Origin: VGEM01 sp033764265
GTDB taxonomy: Bacteria; Pseudomonadota; Alphaproteobacteria; Rhodospirillales; Rhodospirillaceae
Reading direction: 5' to 3'
Length of the DNA stretch: 64,000 nt
Assembly (NCBI GenBank): GCA_033764265.1
Contig: JANRJB010000112.1
Coordinates: 3,156 to 67,155, forward strand
Within the stretch, counting starts at the first letter, position 1. The number at the start of each line of letters is the position of its first letter. Below the pieces are notes generated by a model, which ran no database searches, was not told the origin of the DNA, and saw only the letters and a list, made by a program, of their open reading frames with translations. Below, one piece after another: positions 8,534-17,430 of the stretch. Both the position numbers and the translations under genes were made by a program.

Positions 8534-9694
8534 TCATTCGAGCCGACGGCTGAACAGCCAGGTGGCGCCCGCCGCCGCCGCCACACCGATCACGGCCATG
8601 GGCCACATGTTATCCAGCACCACCGCGACCGGCATGTCCTGCAGGAAGATGCCGCGGTTGATCGTCAGGATATAGCGCAACGGGTTCAGGTAGGTCAGCA
8701 GCTGGATCGCCTGCGGCATGTTGTGGATCGGCGTGGTGAAGCCCGACAGGATCACCGCCGGCATGATGAAACAGAACGCCGCGATCTGCGCCTGCTGCTG
8801 GGTCGAGGTCAGCGCCGAGATCATCAGGCCGAAGCTGGTGACCGACAGCAAGAATACCGCCAGTGCCGCCACCAGCATGAACAGGTCCCCGCGCAGCGGC
8901 ACGCCGAAGAACAGCACGCCGAGTGCGCCCAAGGCCAGGCCCTCCGCCATGCCCAGGATCGCGGCGGGGGCGATCTTGCCCGCGAGGATTTCGAGCGGGC
9001 GCAGCGGCGTGACCAACAGCTGCTCGAAGGTGCCGAGTTCGCGCTCGCGCGCGATCGATAGTGCGGTGATGACCGTGGCGATGATCATGGTCAGCGTCGC
9101 CACCAGCCCGGGCACGATGAACCACTTGCTGTCGAGGTTGGCGTTGAACCAGGCCCGGGTCACCACCACCGGCGGTTCGGCCGCTCCGCCCATGGTGCGC
9201 CGGCGGTCGCGCGAGAATTCGCGGGCGATCTGGTTCACGTAGCCGCTGGCGACCAGCGCCGAATTGGACTCTCGGCCGTCGACGATCAATTGGGCGCGGG
9301 CGGTGCGGCCGGCGGCGAGGTCGCGGCTGAAGGTGGGCGGAATGCGCAACACCATCATTGCCGCGCGCGCGTCGATCAGCGGCGCGATCTCCTGCGCTGA
9401 CGTCAATCGCTTCACGTCGGTGAAGGCGTTCGAGCCGGTCAGGCGCGCCACGAACTCCCGCCCCGACAGGCCCATGTCCTCGTTGTAAACGGCGAGCGCC
9501 ACATTGTTGACGTCGAACGTGGCGGCGTAAGTGAACAAAAACAGCTGCAGCAGCGGCGGCACGATCAGCACGGTGCGGCTGCGTTTGTCGCGCCAGATCG
9601 CCTGGAACTCGCGCACCATCAGGAAAGCGATGCGCGCCCACGACTGGCGCAGACTGAACCGTCCGTTGCCGTTGGTCGCGGTTCGGTCACTCAT
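8534..9694 (-). CDS. ABC-2 type exporter permease (YbhR-like)
   Basis: This 386-residue permease has the ABC-2 layout: one N-terminal helix (about 38-58), a large periplasmic domain, then five C-terminal helices from about residue 190. The conserved cytoplasmic motif ERELGTFEQLLVTPLRP is near 214. It is the last gene of a five-gene exporter operon on the minus strand. The upstream permease stop overlaps its start by 4 bp. In E. coli the YbhFSR exporter moves cationic drugs; substrate here is unknown. Confidence 0.9.
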   Translation of the reverse strand: MSDRTATNGNGRFSLRQSWARIAFLMVREFQAIWRDKRSRTVLIVPPLLQLFLFTYAATFDVNNVALAVYNEDMGLSGREFVARLTGSNAFTDVKRLTSAQEIAPLIDARAAMMVLRIPPTFSRDLAAGRTARAQLIVDGRESNSALVASGYVNQIAREFSRDRRRTMGGAAEPPVVVTRAWFNANLDSKWFIVPGLVATLTMIIATVITALSIARERELGTFEQLLVTPLRPLEILAGKIAPAAILGMAEGLALGALGVLFFGVPLRGDLFMLVAALAVFLLSVTSFGLMISALTSTQQQAQIAAFCFIMPAVILSGFTTPIHNMPQAIQLLTYLNPLRYILTINRGIFLQDMPVAVVLDNMWPMAVIGVAAAAGATWLFSRRLE

Positions 9695-10851
9695 TCCAGC
9701 CTCCGCCGGGTTTTCACCGCGGTGACGGTCAGGAACAGCCCGGCCATGGCCAGCATGGCGAGCGTGTTGGGCACGATCACGCTCCAGATGTTGCCGGCCA
9801 GGAACAGGGTCTTCAGCGTTTCGACGAAGTGGCGGGCCGGCACGATCATGGTGATGGCCTGCAAGATCGGATGCATCGAGCGGATGTCGAAGATGAAGCC
9901 CGATAGCAGCATCGCCGGCATCATCGTGGCGGTAATGGCCAGAATGGCCGCGGCGAACTGGTTGCGCGTCAGGGTCGAGAACATCAGCCCCAGGCCCAGC
10001 ACCACCAGCATGAACACTGCCGAAACCGCCGTCAGCACCAGGAACGAACCGCGGAAGCCGACTTGGAACACTACCAGGCCCACCGCCACGCTGACCGCCA
10101 TGCCGGCCATGCCGAGCACGAAATAGGGGACGAGCTTGCCGATCAGAAGTTCAGCCTTGCTGAGCGGGGTGGTCAGCAGGGCCTCCATGGTGCCGCGTTC
10201 CCATTCGCGGGCGATCACCAGCGCGGTCAACAGCGCGCCGATCAGCGTCATGATCACCGCCATCAGGCCCGGCACGATCGACTTGTGGCTGTCGAGCCCA
10301 CTGTTGAACCAGACGCGCTGCTCGATCGCCAGCACCGGAATGCGCGCGCCGGGATGGGAGAAATCACGCTGGGCCAGCCATGCGTTCAGCGCGCCCTGCA
10401 CGTAGCCGTCCATGATGCGCGCGGTGTTGGCGTCGGTGCCGTTGACGATCAGTTGCACCGGGGCGGCGTCGCCGGCCGCGATCCGACGGCCGAAATCCGA
10501 GGCCAACACGGCGATGCCGTCAACGCGGCCTTCGCGCAGCAGGGTTTCGGCGGCGGACCGGTCCGGTGCTCGCACCGGCGCAATGAAACGGGTCGCTTCC
10601 AGCGACGCGATGAAATCGCCGGCCGCCCCCGGCTCGCTTTCGACCACCACCGCCAGCGGCAGATTCTTGGCGTCGAGCGAGACGCCGTAGCCGAACACGA
10701 ACAGCATCAGGAGCGGCAGCACGATGGCGACGATGATGCTGGATGGGTCGCGCAGAATTTGCAGCGTCTCCTTGCGCACGAACCCGAACAGCCGTTGGCG
10801 GTCGATGCCGCGGCCCTCGACGCGCCGGGCGTGATCATGCGCCGCGCTCAT
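9691..10851 (-). CDS. ABC-2 type exporter permease (YbhS-like)
   Basis: This 386-residue permease is a paralogue of the next gene. It has an N-terminal helix (about 40-58), a periplasmic domain, then REWERGTMEALLTTPLSKAE and five C-terminal helices. The ATG at 10851 overlaps the ATP-binding gene stop by 4 bp and the 3' end overlaps the next permease by 4 bp, showing translational coupling. The two permeases should form the heterodimeric channel of the exporter. Confidence 0.9.
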   Translation of the reverse strand: MSAAHDHARRVEGRGIDRQRLFGFVRKETLQILRDPSSIIVAIVLPLLMLFVFGYGVSLDAKNLPLAVVVESEPGAAGDFIASLEATRFIAPVRAPDRSAAETLLREGRVDGIAVLASDFGRRIAAGDAAPVQLIVNGTDANTARIMDGYVQGALNAWLAQRDFSHPGARIPVLAIEQRVWFNSGLDSHKSIVPGLMAVIMTLIGALLTALVIAREWERGTMEALLTTPLSKAELLIGKLVPYFVLGMAGMAVSVAVGLVVFQVGFRGSFLVLTAVSAVFMLVVLGLGLMFSTLTRNQFAAAILAITATMMPAMLLSGFIFDIRSMHPILQAITMIVPARHFVETLKTLFLAGNIWSVIVPNTLAMLAMAGLFLTVTAVKTRRRLE

Positions 10852-12587
10852 GCCGCCTCGCGGTCGTGGCGTTCGACCAGGGCGATGAACGCCTCGTTCA
10901 AAGTGGTTTGCTCGCCGCCGCCGGCGGCCTTGATCTCGTCGGGCGAGCCCGCGGCGATCAAGCGGCCGCGATAGATGATCACCATCCGGTCGCAGTATTC
11001 GGCCTCGTCCAGAAAATGGCTGGTGATCAGGATCGTGGTGCCGTCGTCGGCCAGCGCGTTCAGGCGCGTCCAAAACTCGCGCCGCGTTTCGGGATCGACG
11101 CCGGAGGTCGGCTCGTCCAGGAACAGGATCGACGGGCGGTGCAACAGCGCGCACGCCAGCGCCATGCGCTGCTTGATGCCGAGCGGCAATTGTCCGCACG
11201 GCTCGTCGAGATAGTCGCGCAGCTGGAATTCATCGGCCGCATCGGCGATGCGCGCGGCGAGCGCCTTGCCGGAAAGCCCATACACGCCGCCGGCGAACGT
11301 CATGTTCTGACGCATGCTGAGCAAGCCGTTGTAGGCGAACTTCTGCGCCATGTAGCCAATGTGCGCGCGGGCATCGGCGCGGGCGCGCCCCAGGTCGTAG
11401 CCCGCCACCAGCGCAGTCCCGGCGGACGGCGGCAACAGGCCGCACAGCATCTTGAAGGTGGTGGATTTGCCGGCGCCGTTGGGGCCCAGCAGCCCGAAAA
11501 TTTCGCCGCGATCCACTCGGAACGAGACGCGATCGACGGCGGTGAAGGGGCCGAAGCGCCGGGTCAGGTCGCGGGTTTCGATCGCCGCGCCGGCATCCTG
11601 CGGCACTTGGTGGTGCGACACGATCGCCACGCCGGCGGATCGGCTGGCAGCGGGCGCGCCGCGGCGCGCGCGCAAGGCGGCCAGGTAGGTGTCCTCGAAC
11701 TGCGGTGAGGTCGGTTCGGGGCGCAGCGAACGCAACGGCGCGAACGCGGCCGCGCTGAAATCAGGCGGCCGGCCGGGGCCATCCATCACCACGCGCAGGT
11801 TGCGGCCCTGGATTTGCGCGTCGACCACGCCGGCGGCGGCCTGGGCGGCGCGCTGCAAGTCCCGCTTGGCCGCCACGGTGGAGGACCGGGGAATCACCGC
11901 CCGCCAGGCGCGGTCCGCCACCAGCCGATTCAAATGCGCGGGTGTGCCGCTGTCGAGCACCGCGCCGTCGTGCAACAGAATGACATGATCGCAGCGTTCG
12001 GCCTCGTCCAGGTAGGCGGTGCTCCACAACACGGCGATGCCGGTGCTTTGCAGCGTGCGCACCATCGCCCATAATTCGCGGCGCGACAGCGGATCGACGC
12101 CGACGCTGGGTTCGTCGAGCAGCAGAACATCCGGCGGCACCACCAGCGTGCAGGCCAGCCCCAGTTTCTGTTTCATGCCGCCCGACAGTTTGCCGGCCAG
12201 CCGGCCGGTGAAGGGGCCAAGTTCGGTGAAGCGGTGAAGTTCGGCGAAGCGCCGTTCGCGGTCGGCGCGGCCCAAGCCGTTCAAATCGGCGTACAGGTCC
12301 AAGTTCTCGCCTACCGTCAAATCTTCGTAGAGGCCGAACTTCTGAGGCATGTAAGCGATGCGCGGCGCGCGGGCATCATCGCCGGTAACCGTGATTCTGC
12401 CGGCGTCGGGGTCGAACAGTCCGGCCAGAAGTCGCACCAGTGTCGTCTTGCCCGCGCCGTCGGGCCCGACCAGGCCTGTGATCTGCCCTGGTGCGATCTC
12501 GCCCGACACGCCCGACAAGGCCTCGACGCGCCGCGTTTCCGTCACGAACGCCTTGCTCAATTCGGCGAAGCGCAGGCCGGCGGACAT
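10848..12587 (-). CDS. fused double ABC ATPase of the exporter (YbhF-like)
   Basis: This 579-residue protein holds two nucleotide-binding domains. Domain one has Walker A GPDGAGKT at 41-48, signature LSGGMKQ at 134-140 and Walker B VLLLDEP. Domain two has Walker A GPNGAGKS at 368-375 and Walker B ILFLDEP at 487-493, but a degenerate signature LPLGIKQ at 467-473. Such tandem ATPases drive YbhFSR-type exporters. The weak second signature suggests unequal ATP sites. Confidence 0.93.
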   Translation of the reverse strand: MSAGLRFAELSKAFVTETRRVEALSGVSGEIAPGQITGLVGPDGAGKTTLVRLLAGLFDPDAGRITVTGDDARAPRIAYMPQKFGLYEDLTVGENLDLYADLNGLGRADRERRFAELHRFTELGPFTGRLAGKLSGGMKQKLGLACTLVVPPDVLLLDEPSVGVDPLSRRELWAMVRTLQSTGIAVLWSTAYLDEAERCDHVILLHDGAVLDSGTPAHLNRLVADRAWRAVIPRSSTVAAKRDLQRAAQAAAGVVDAQIQGRNLRVVMDGPGRPPDFSAAAFAPLRSLRPEPTSPQFEDTYLAALRARRGAPAASRSAGVAIVSHHQVPQDAGAAIETRDLTRRFGPFTAVDRVSFRVDRGEIFGLLGPNGAGKSTTFKMLCGLLPPSAGTALVAGYDLGRARADARAHIGYMAQKFAYNGLLSMRQNMTFAGGVYGLSGKALAARIADAADEFQLRDYLDEPCGQLPLGIKQRMALACALLHRPSILFLDEPTSGVDPETRREFWTRLNALADDGTTILITSHFLDEAEYCDRMVIIYRGRLIAAGSPDEIKAAGGGEQTTLNEAFIALVERHDREAA

Positions 12588-12596
12588 GGCCGTACC

Positions 12597-13577
12597 TCAG
12601 TTGTTCAGGGTCACGGTCACCGGCATGCCTTGGCGCAGGCCGGAGTCGGGATCGTCGACGATCACCCGCAGACGGTAGACGAGATCGGTGCGCAGTTCCG
12701 GCGTTTCCACGGCCTTGGGCGTGAACTCAGCGGTTGGCGAGACGAAGCCGATGGTACCGGCATAGCTGCGCCCGGCCGGATCGTCGGTGCGCACGGTGAC
12801 CTTGGTGCCGGGGGCGACGCGGCCCAGGTAAGGTTCCTCGACGTACGTGCGCACCCAGACGGGCGACGCCAAGGCCAGCGACAGAACTGGTGCGCCGGCG
12901 CCCACCACCGCGCCGGGCTCGCGGGCACGGGTCAGGATGGTGCCGGCCGCCGGGGCGACCAGGCGCGTCTGCTCGAGCCGGTAGCGCGCTTGGTCCAGCT
13001 GAGCGGCGGCGGCCGCGGCAGCGGCGCGGGCGGCATCGATATCCTCGATTCGAAAGCCTTTTTCGGCCAGATCCAGTTCGGACTGACGCGCCGACGAGGC
13101 GGCGCGGGCCACGGTGACGTCGCGTTCGGCGTCGTCCAGGGCCTGCTTCGAGACGGCGTCCTCCCGCGCCAGCGATCTGCGCCGGTTCAGCACCGCCTCG
13201 GCGTTGACCACGCGGGCGCGGGCCTCGGCCAAGCGCGCGCGCGCGGCGGCGATGTCCTCGGCGCGATTGCCGGCTTCGGTCTTGGCGAGCAGTGCCGCCG
13301 CCTGGGCGGCATTGGCTTCGGCTTGGGCCACGGCATGGCGATAGGGTGCGTCGTCCAGGCGGGCGAGTTCCTGTCCCGCCGCGATCGGATCGCCTTCGTC
13401 CACGGCGACAACCGCGATTTTTCCGTCGACGGCGAACGACAAGTCGACTTGGCGGATGTCGATGTTCCCGTACAGCACCGATCCTTCGGCGCCGTTGTCG
13501 GAGTTGCTTACGTACCACCAGGCCGCGCCGCCCAGCAGCGCGACGACAAGCAACGGTGCGGCGATCTTGCGGTTCAT
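12597..13577 (-). CDS. HlyD/EmrA-type membrane fusion protein (YbhG-like)
   Basis: This 326-residue adaptor has an N-terminal anchor helix (about 7-25). A lipoyl-like half-motif (FAVDGKIAVVAVDEGDPIAAGQ) comes next, then a long alanine-rich alpha-helical hairpin (about 75-210), the returning lipoyl strand (LVAPAAGTIL) and a beta-barrel domain. It bridges the inner-membrane exporter to the periplasm or outer membrane. It overlaps tetR by 4 bp and precedes the ATPase gene by 9 nt. Confidence 0.92.
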   Translation of the reverse strand: MNRKIAAPLLVVALLGGAAWWYVSNSDNGAEGSVLYGNIDIRQVDLSFAVDGKIAVVAVDEGDPIAAGQELARLDDAPYRHAVAQAEANAAQAAALLAKTEAGNRAEDIAAARARLAEARARVVNAEAVLNRRRSLAREDAVSKQALDDAERDVTVARAASSARQSELDLAEKGFRIEDIDAARAAAAAAAAQLDQARYRLEQTRLVAPAAGTILTRAREPGAVVGAGAPVLSLALASPVWVRTYVEEPYLGRVAPGTKVTVRTDDPAGRSYAGTIGFVSPTAEFTPKAVETPELRTDLVYRLRVIVDDPDSGLRQGMPVTVTLNN

Positions 13578-14248
13578 GCGGTCCTCCGCGACTTCGGCGT
13601 ATGCGGCGACTTCACGCCATAGGCGGCCATGAACAGCAAAACCGCCGCATCCACCTTGGCGGCGATGGCCGCATCGAACGGCGGCTGGTCGAGGCCCGTC
13701 ACCGCGCGCAGGTGCAGCACCCCGCGCAGCATCATCAGGAAAAACTCCGCCGCCTGTTCTGGACGTTCGACCGACAGCTCGCCGGCGGCGGTACGGTCGC
13801 GCAGGAATTGGGCGACCTTGCCGATCGCCACTTTTGGCCCGTTCTCGAACCAGGTCTGCGCCAGGTCGGGGAACTCGGGACCCTGCGACGTCATCACCCG
13901 GTAGAACTTGATGGCGGTCGGAGACAGCATCAGCGTCAGAAACGAGGTGCCGACCCGGCGCAGCACCTGATCGGCCGGCAGCGCCGGCAGATTTGCCGCG
14001 GCCAGCGGCGCGAAGGCGTCCTTGAGCTTGTTGCCCAGGATGGCGCGGAACAACCCGATCTTGTTGCCGAAGTGGGCATAGATGGTGGCCTTCGACGCAT
14101 TGGCCCGGCGCGCCACCGCATCGACGCTGGCCGACGCAAATCCCTTATCCAGGAACACCTCCTCGGCCGCGGCGATGATGGCGTCGCGGCGGATCGCGCT
14201 GCGGCGGGCGAGCGGACTGTCGATCGAAGCAGGATGGAAGGTGCCCAT
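13574..14248 (-). CDS. TetR-family repressor of the exporter operon
   Basis: This 224-residue regulator has the TetR DNA-binding domain at about 18-65 (AIIAAAEEVFLDKGFASASVDAVARRA, then ASKATIYAHFGNK) and a C-terminal ligand domain of the CecR/YbiH style (LSPTAIKFYRVM, near 123). It is first in the operon with the adaptor, ATPase and two permeases, the arrangement of E. coli cecR-ybhGFSR. The start codon abuts a strong palindrome (14249-14270), so autoregulation is likely. No ribosome site fits between palindrome and ATG, so the mRNA may be leaderless. Confidence 0.9.
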   Translation of the reverse strand: MGTFHPASIDSPLARRSAIRRDAIIAAAEEVFLDKGFASASVDAVARRANASKATIYAHFGNKIGLFRAILGNKLKDAFAPLAAANLPALPADQVLRRVGTSFLTLMLSPTAIKFYRVMTSQGPEFPDLAQTWFENGPKVAIGKVAQFLRDRTAAGELSVERPEQAAEFFLMMLRGVLHLRAVTGLDQPPFDAAIAAKVDAAVLLFMAAYGVKSPHTPKSRRTA

Positions 14249-14270
14249 AACTGTACTGTACGGTACAGTT
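14249..14270. promoter_or_regulatory. palindromic TetR operator
   Basis: The arms AACTGTAC and GTACAGTT are perfect 8-bp inverted repeats separated by 6 bp (TGTACG, which itself extends the GTAC pattern). The site lies directly against the tetR start codon, between tetR (minus) and the operon starting at 14350 (plus), so bound repressor could block either or both. No reporter evidence; the call rests on symmetry and position. Confidence 0.75.
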
Positions 14271-14349
14271 CTTCCTAAGTCGAGTCCCGGCGCAATAGGT
14301 TACAAGCAGGGAAACCAAACACGGGGCGCACCGCCCGCGGGGTCAACCC

Positions 14350-15102
14350 ATGGCCGACATTGAAGTCTTTCAGCTGTCCGACAGTCCGGTGCGGGTCGTG
14401 CCCGGCACCCGGGAGCGCGGCTGGTTCGAGAACTTTCCGGACCGGTTCCCCTACCGCTGCCTGCCGCTGGTCATCGCCAATCAGGCCGGCCTGCAGCTGG
14501 CCATGGAGTTCTCGTTCACCGTGGTCTGGGACGGCACGCCCGCGACCAGCGGCATCCGCGTGGCGTCGACCGATCATCGCGCGGCCAATTACATCTCGGG
14601 CCACTTCGGGTACGGCGTGCTGACCTTCTCGATCCCGTACCTGTTCCGCACTAAGGGCGACACCGGCCTGCTGGCGATGGGCCCGGCCAATCTGCCCAAG
14701 GACGACGCCGCGCCGCTGACCGGCATCGTCGAGACGGCGTGGTCGCCCTACACCTTCACCATGAACTGGAAAATGCTGAAGCCCAATCGGGCGGTGATCT
14801 GGGACGCCGGCGAGCCGTTCTGCCAGCTGGTGCCGCTCGAGCTGTCGCTGATCCGCGAACTGAAGGTCGTGCACCGCGACATCGCCGAAGAACCCGAATT
14901 GAACAAGAGCTACGCGGCGTGGGCGGAATCGCGGCGCAAATTCAACGAAGAGCGCAAGACCGCGCCGCGCACGCCCGGGCCAAGTCCGTGGCAGAAGCAC
15001 TACTTCCAGGGCAAGCTGCCCGACGGCCAGCCGGGCGTTGACGCCGACGCCCATCTGACCAAGACCGTCACCGAAATCGAGAAAAAACCGCCAACGAAGT
15101 AA
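14350..15102 (+). CDS. uncharacterised protein (DUF6065-like)
   Basis: This soluble 250-residue protein shows ENFPDRFPYRCLPLVIANQAG near 27, YISGHFGYGVLTFSIPYLFRT near 81, and a Pro- and Lys-rich tail with WAESRRKFNEER. This pattern brings to mind the DUF6065 family, but I cannot confirm it. No catalytic motif was seen. It begins a four-gene operon (2-nt gap to the next gene) that also holds a peptide-type binding protein. The nearby palindrome at 14249 may control it. Confidence 0.6.
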   Translation: MADIEVFQLSDSPVRVVPGTRERGWFENFPDRFPYRCLPLVIANQAGLQLAMEFSFTVVWDGTPATSGIRVASTDHRAANYISGHFGYGVLTFSIPYLFRTKGDTGLLAMGPANLPKDDAAPLTGIVETAWSPYTFTMNWKMLKPNRAVIWDAGEPFCQLVPLELSLIRELKVVHRDIAEEPELNKSYAAWAESRRKFNEERKTAPRTPGPSPWQKHYFQGKLPDGQPGVDADAHLTKTVTEIEKKPPTK

Positions 15103-15104
15103 CC

Positions 15105-15920
15105 ATGATCGACTTGAACGTTGCAATGGACCGGCTACGCGCCCTGGTGCGGCTGCGCGGACGCGAAGACGGCGAGGCCTGGCAGTGGTTCGAGGGCATC
15201 CTCTACGGCCGCGCCGAGGGCGACGTGCTGCGCGCCATCTGTGGGTTCACCTCGGTTCTGTGCGTGCGCTACGAAGCGGCGGACCACGGCGTCTATCGCT
15301 TTGCCCAGCGGGAATCGAACCACTATACCGATCTCGCGACCGGCCGGCCCATCGGCGATGTACGCAACCCCTACACCGGCAAGACCAACATCGCGGTCGG
15401 CTACGTCTCGCCCAAATTCAAGTTTCAGATGTCGCAGGCGGGCGTCGCGACCGCGGCCGAGCCCGAGCGGATCACCGGCCATATTCCGTCGTCGTTCAGT
15501 TCCGACGGCCGCGACATCTGGACGACCGAATCCCGCGCCAATGAGTTCGGTGCCGGCATCGCCGAGGAGGAATTCCCCGAAGCCTATGCCGGCCCGGTGC
15601 GCAAGTCCGCCGACGTGGCGACCTATCGAGCCGACCGCGCGGCCATTCTCGATCCGTCGGTGCCGTTCGTGCGCGCATCGCTACAGTTCGTGGCCGATAC
15701 GCCCTGGGTGCTCTGGATGATGATGGGCCGCAGCCCCGGCCACATGATGTGGATCGGCCAGGGCACCAAGTTCGAAACACGCGCGGAATTGCCCGCGGAC
15801 GTGTGCGCGCGCGTCGAACAGGTCCATCCGGGCTTCCTGGCCGACCCGTGGGGGCTGAAGGCCACCGCCTATTCGACCGTGCGACAGCTGCGCGACCTGC
15901 GCGCCGCGGGGAGAATTTGA
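15105..15920 (+). CDS. DUF1838-like protein
   Basis: This 271-residue protein lacks a signal peptide. It has WQWFEGILYGRAEGDVLRAICGFTSV at about 26-51, GRPIGDVRNPYTGK near 80 and a tryptophan-rich WVLWMMMGRSPGHMMWIGQG segment near 201. This arrangement resembles the DUF1838 family of unknown function. It shares one base of its stop with the next gene's ATG (TGATG), so translation is coupled. The operon context is an uptake or degradation unit of unknown substrate. Confidence 0.65.
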   Translation: MIDLNVAMDRLRALVRLRGREDGEAWQWFEGILYGRAEGDVLRAICGFTSVLCVRYEAADHGVYRFAQRESNHYTDLATGRPIGDVRNPYTGKTNIAVGYVSPKFKFQMSQAGVATAAEPERITGHIPSSFSSDGRDIWTTESRANEFGAGIAEEEFPEAYAGPVRKSADVATYRADRAAILDPSVPFVRASLQFVADTPWVLWMMMGRSPGHMMWIGQGTKFETRAELPADVCARVEQVHPGFLADPWGLKATAYSTVRQLRDLRAAGRI

Positions 15921-17419
15921 TGCGCGCCGAACTGGCCGCCGCCCTGACCGGCGCATCGCTGCTGGTGTGGACCGCCGCCGCGTCCGCCGCCGAACGCATC
16001 ACGGTCGGGGTCAGTTCGCTGCCGGCCGGGCAGGGCAACCCGTACACCACCGGCGGCTTTCCCGGCATCGACCTGTACAGCGCCATGTTCGACGGGCTTG
16101 CCGAGTTGCACGAGGACGGCACGCTGAAACCGGCGCTGGCGGAGTCCTGGATCGCCGAGAATCCGACCACCTGGGTGTTCACGCTGCGTCCGGGCGTCAC
16201 CTTCGCCAACGGCGTGCCGTTCGATGCGGCGGCGGTCGAGGCGAACTATCGCATTCTCACGTCCGAGCAGGCCCAGGCCTGGTCGATGATCCGCGAGGTG
16301 CGCAACATCGCCGCGGTCACCGCCCGCGACGCGCTCACGATCGAGGTGCGCACCCGCACGCCCGACCTGATGACCCCGGCGCGCTTCGCCGCGCTGAAGA
16401 TGGTCGAGCCCGGCGCCTGGGCCGCGCGGGGCGCGGAAGGCTTCGCCAAACAGCCGGTCGGTACTGGGCCCTATGCCGTGACGCGCTGGGCCGCGCAGCA
16501 GGTCGAGATGGCCGAGAGCCCCAATGCCTGGCGCAAGCCACACGTGCCGGCGCTGATGGTGCGGGCAGTGCCGGAAACCTCGGCGCGGCTCGCGGGCGTG
16601 CAGGGTGGGGCGCTCGACGTGGCCTTGAACCTGGGGCCCGAGGATATCGCCGCGCTCGAGGCCTTCGGCGGGCGCATGCACGTTTACCCGCAAAGCGGCG
16701 TGATGGGCATGTCGTACATTCTGGTGAAGGACACGCCGTTGTCCGATCCGCGCGTGCGCCGTGCCGTCACCTACGCCGTCAACCGCCAGGCCATCGTCGA
16801 CCAGGTGTTTGCCGGCCGGGCGAAAGTGGCCAGCCAGGCTGCGCCCAGCCCCGCCTTCGGTCATGACCCCGATCTCAAGCCGTTTCCCTATGACCCCGAC
16901 CGCGCCCGCGCGCTCTTGGCCGAGGCCGGCTACCCGGACGGGTTTTCGTTCACCGTCGATGTGATGATCGTCAATTCCACCGACTCGCCCTTGTGGCAGC
17001 AGGTCGCCGCCGATCTGGCCAAGGTGGGCGTGCGCATGACCGTGAACGTGATGCCGTTCGCCCGTTACAACCAGGGGCTCTACCAGGGCGCCTGGACCGG
17101 CGCGGCCTTCGGCATGAATTACGGCTCGCTGCCGGCGCTCGATCCCATGGTCGGGTTTCAGTATCACTCGTGCCTGTGGCTCAAGCCGTGGATTTGCGAC
17201 GCGGAGCAGGCCAATCTGATCAAGGCGATCATGGCCGAGTTCGACCGCGACCGCCGCCAGGAGATGACCCGCCGGCTGCAACGCATGACCGCCGACCCGC
17301 CGATCGGCCTGTTCCTGTACGAGGTGACGCGTTTCGATGGGCTGGGGCCGCGGGTGACGGCGTACCGATCGCCGTTCGGCTACACCTCGTACCGCGACAT
17401 CGCCGTGAAGGACGACTGA
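15920..17419 (+). CDS. family 5 extracellular solute-binding protein
   Basis: This 499-residue protein has a signal peptide (to about residue 24). It shows the Dpp/Opp/Nik-type binding-protein fold: LYSAMFDGLAELHEDGTLKPALAESW near 52, WVFTLRPGVTFANGVPFDAA near 86, GTGPYAVTRW near 187, DPRVRRAVTYAVNRQAIV near 276 and a C-terminal lobe. It should bind a peptide, sugar or small organic ligand in the periplasm. No ABC permease or ATPase of this type is adjacent, so its transporter is elsewhere or it works alone. Confidence 0.9.
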   Translation: MRAELAAALTGASLLVWTAAASAAERITVGVSSLPAGQGNPYTTGGFPGIDLYSAMFDGLAELHEDGTLKPALAESWIAENPTTWVFTLRPGVTFANGVPFDAAAVEANYRILTSEQAQAWSMIREVRNIAAVTARDALTIEVRTRTPDLMTPARFAALKMVEPGAWAARGAEGFAKQPVGTGPYAVTRWAAQQVEMAESPNAWRKPHVPALMVRAVPETSARLAGVQGGALDVALNLGPEDIAALEAFGGRMHVYPQSGVMGMSYILVKDTPLSDPRVRRAVTYAVNRQAIVDQVFAGRAKVASQAAPSPAFGHDPDLKPFPYDPDRARALLAEAGYPDGFSFTVDVMIVNSTDSPLWQQVAADLAKVGVRMTVNVMPFARYNQGLYQGAWTGAAFGMNYGSLPALDPMVGFQYHSCLWLKPWICDAEQANLIKAIMAEFDRDRRQEMTRRLQRMTADPPIGLFLYEVTRFDGLGPRVTAYRSPFGYTSYRDIAVKDD

Positions 17420-17430
17420 GGAGCCACTCG

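Noticed and set aside
6274..8553. A 759-codon plus-strand frame
   Set aside because: It crosses the antisense of the aldo/keto reductase and shifts against two genes with signal peptide and DoxX features.
15869..17281. A 470-codon minus frame
   Set aside because: It mirrors the solute-binding protein and has low-complexity composition without domain motifs.
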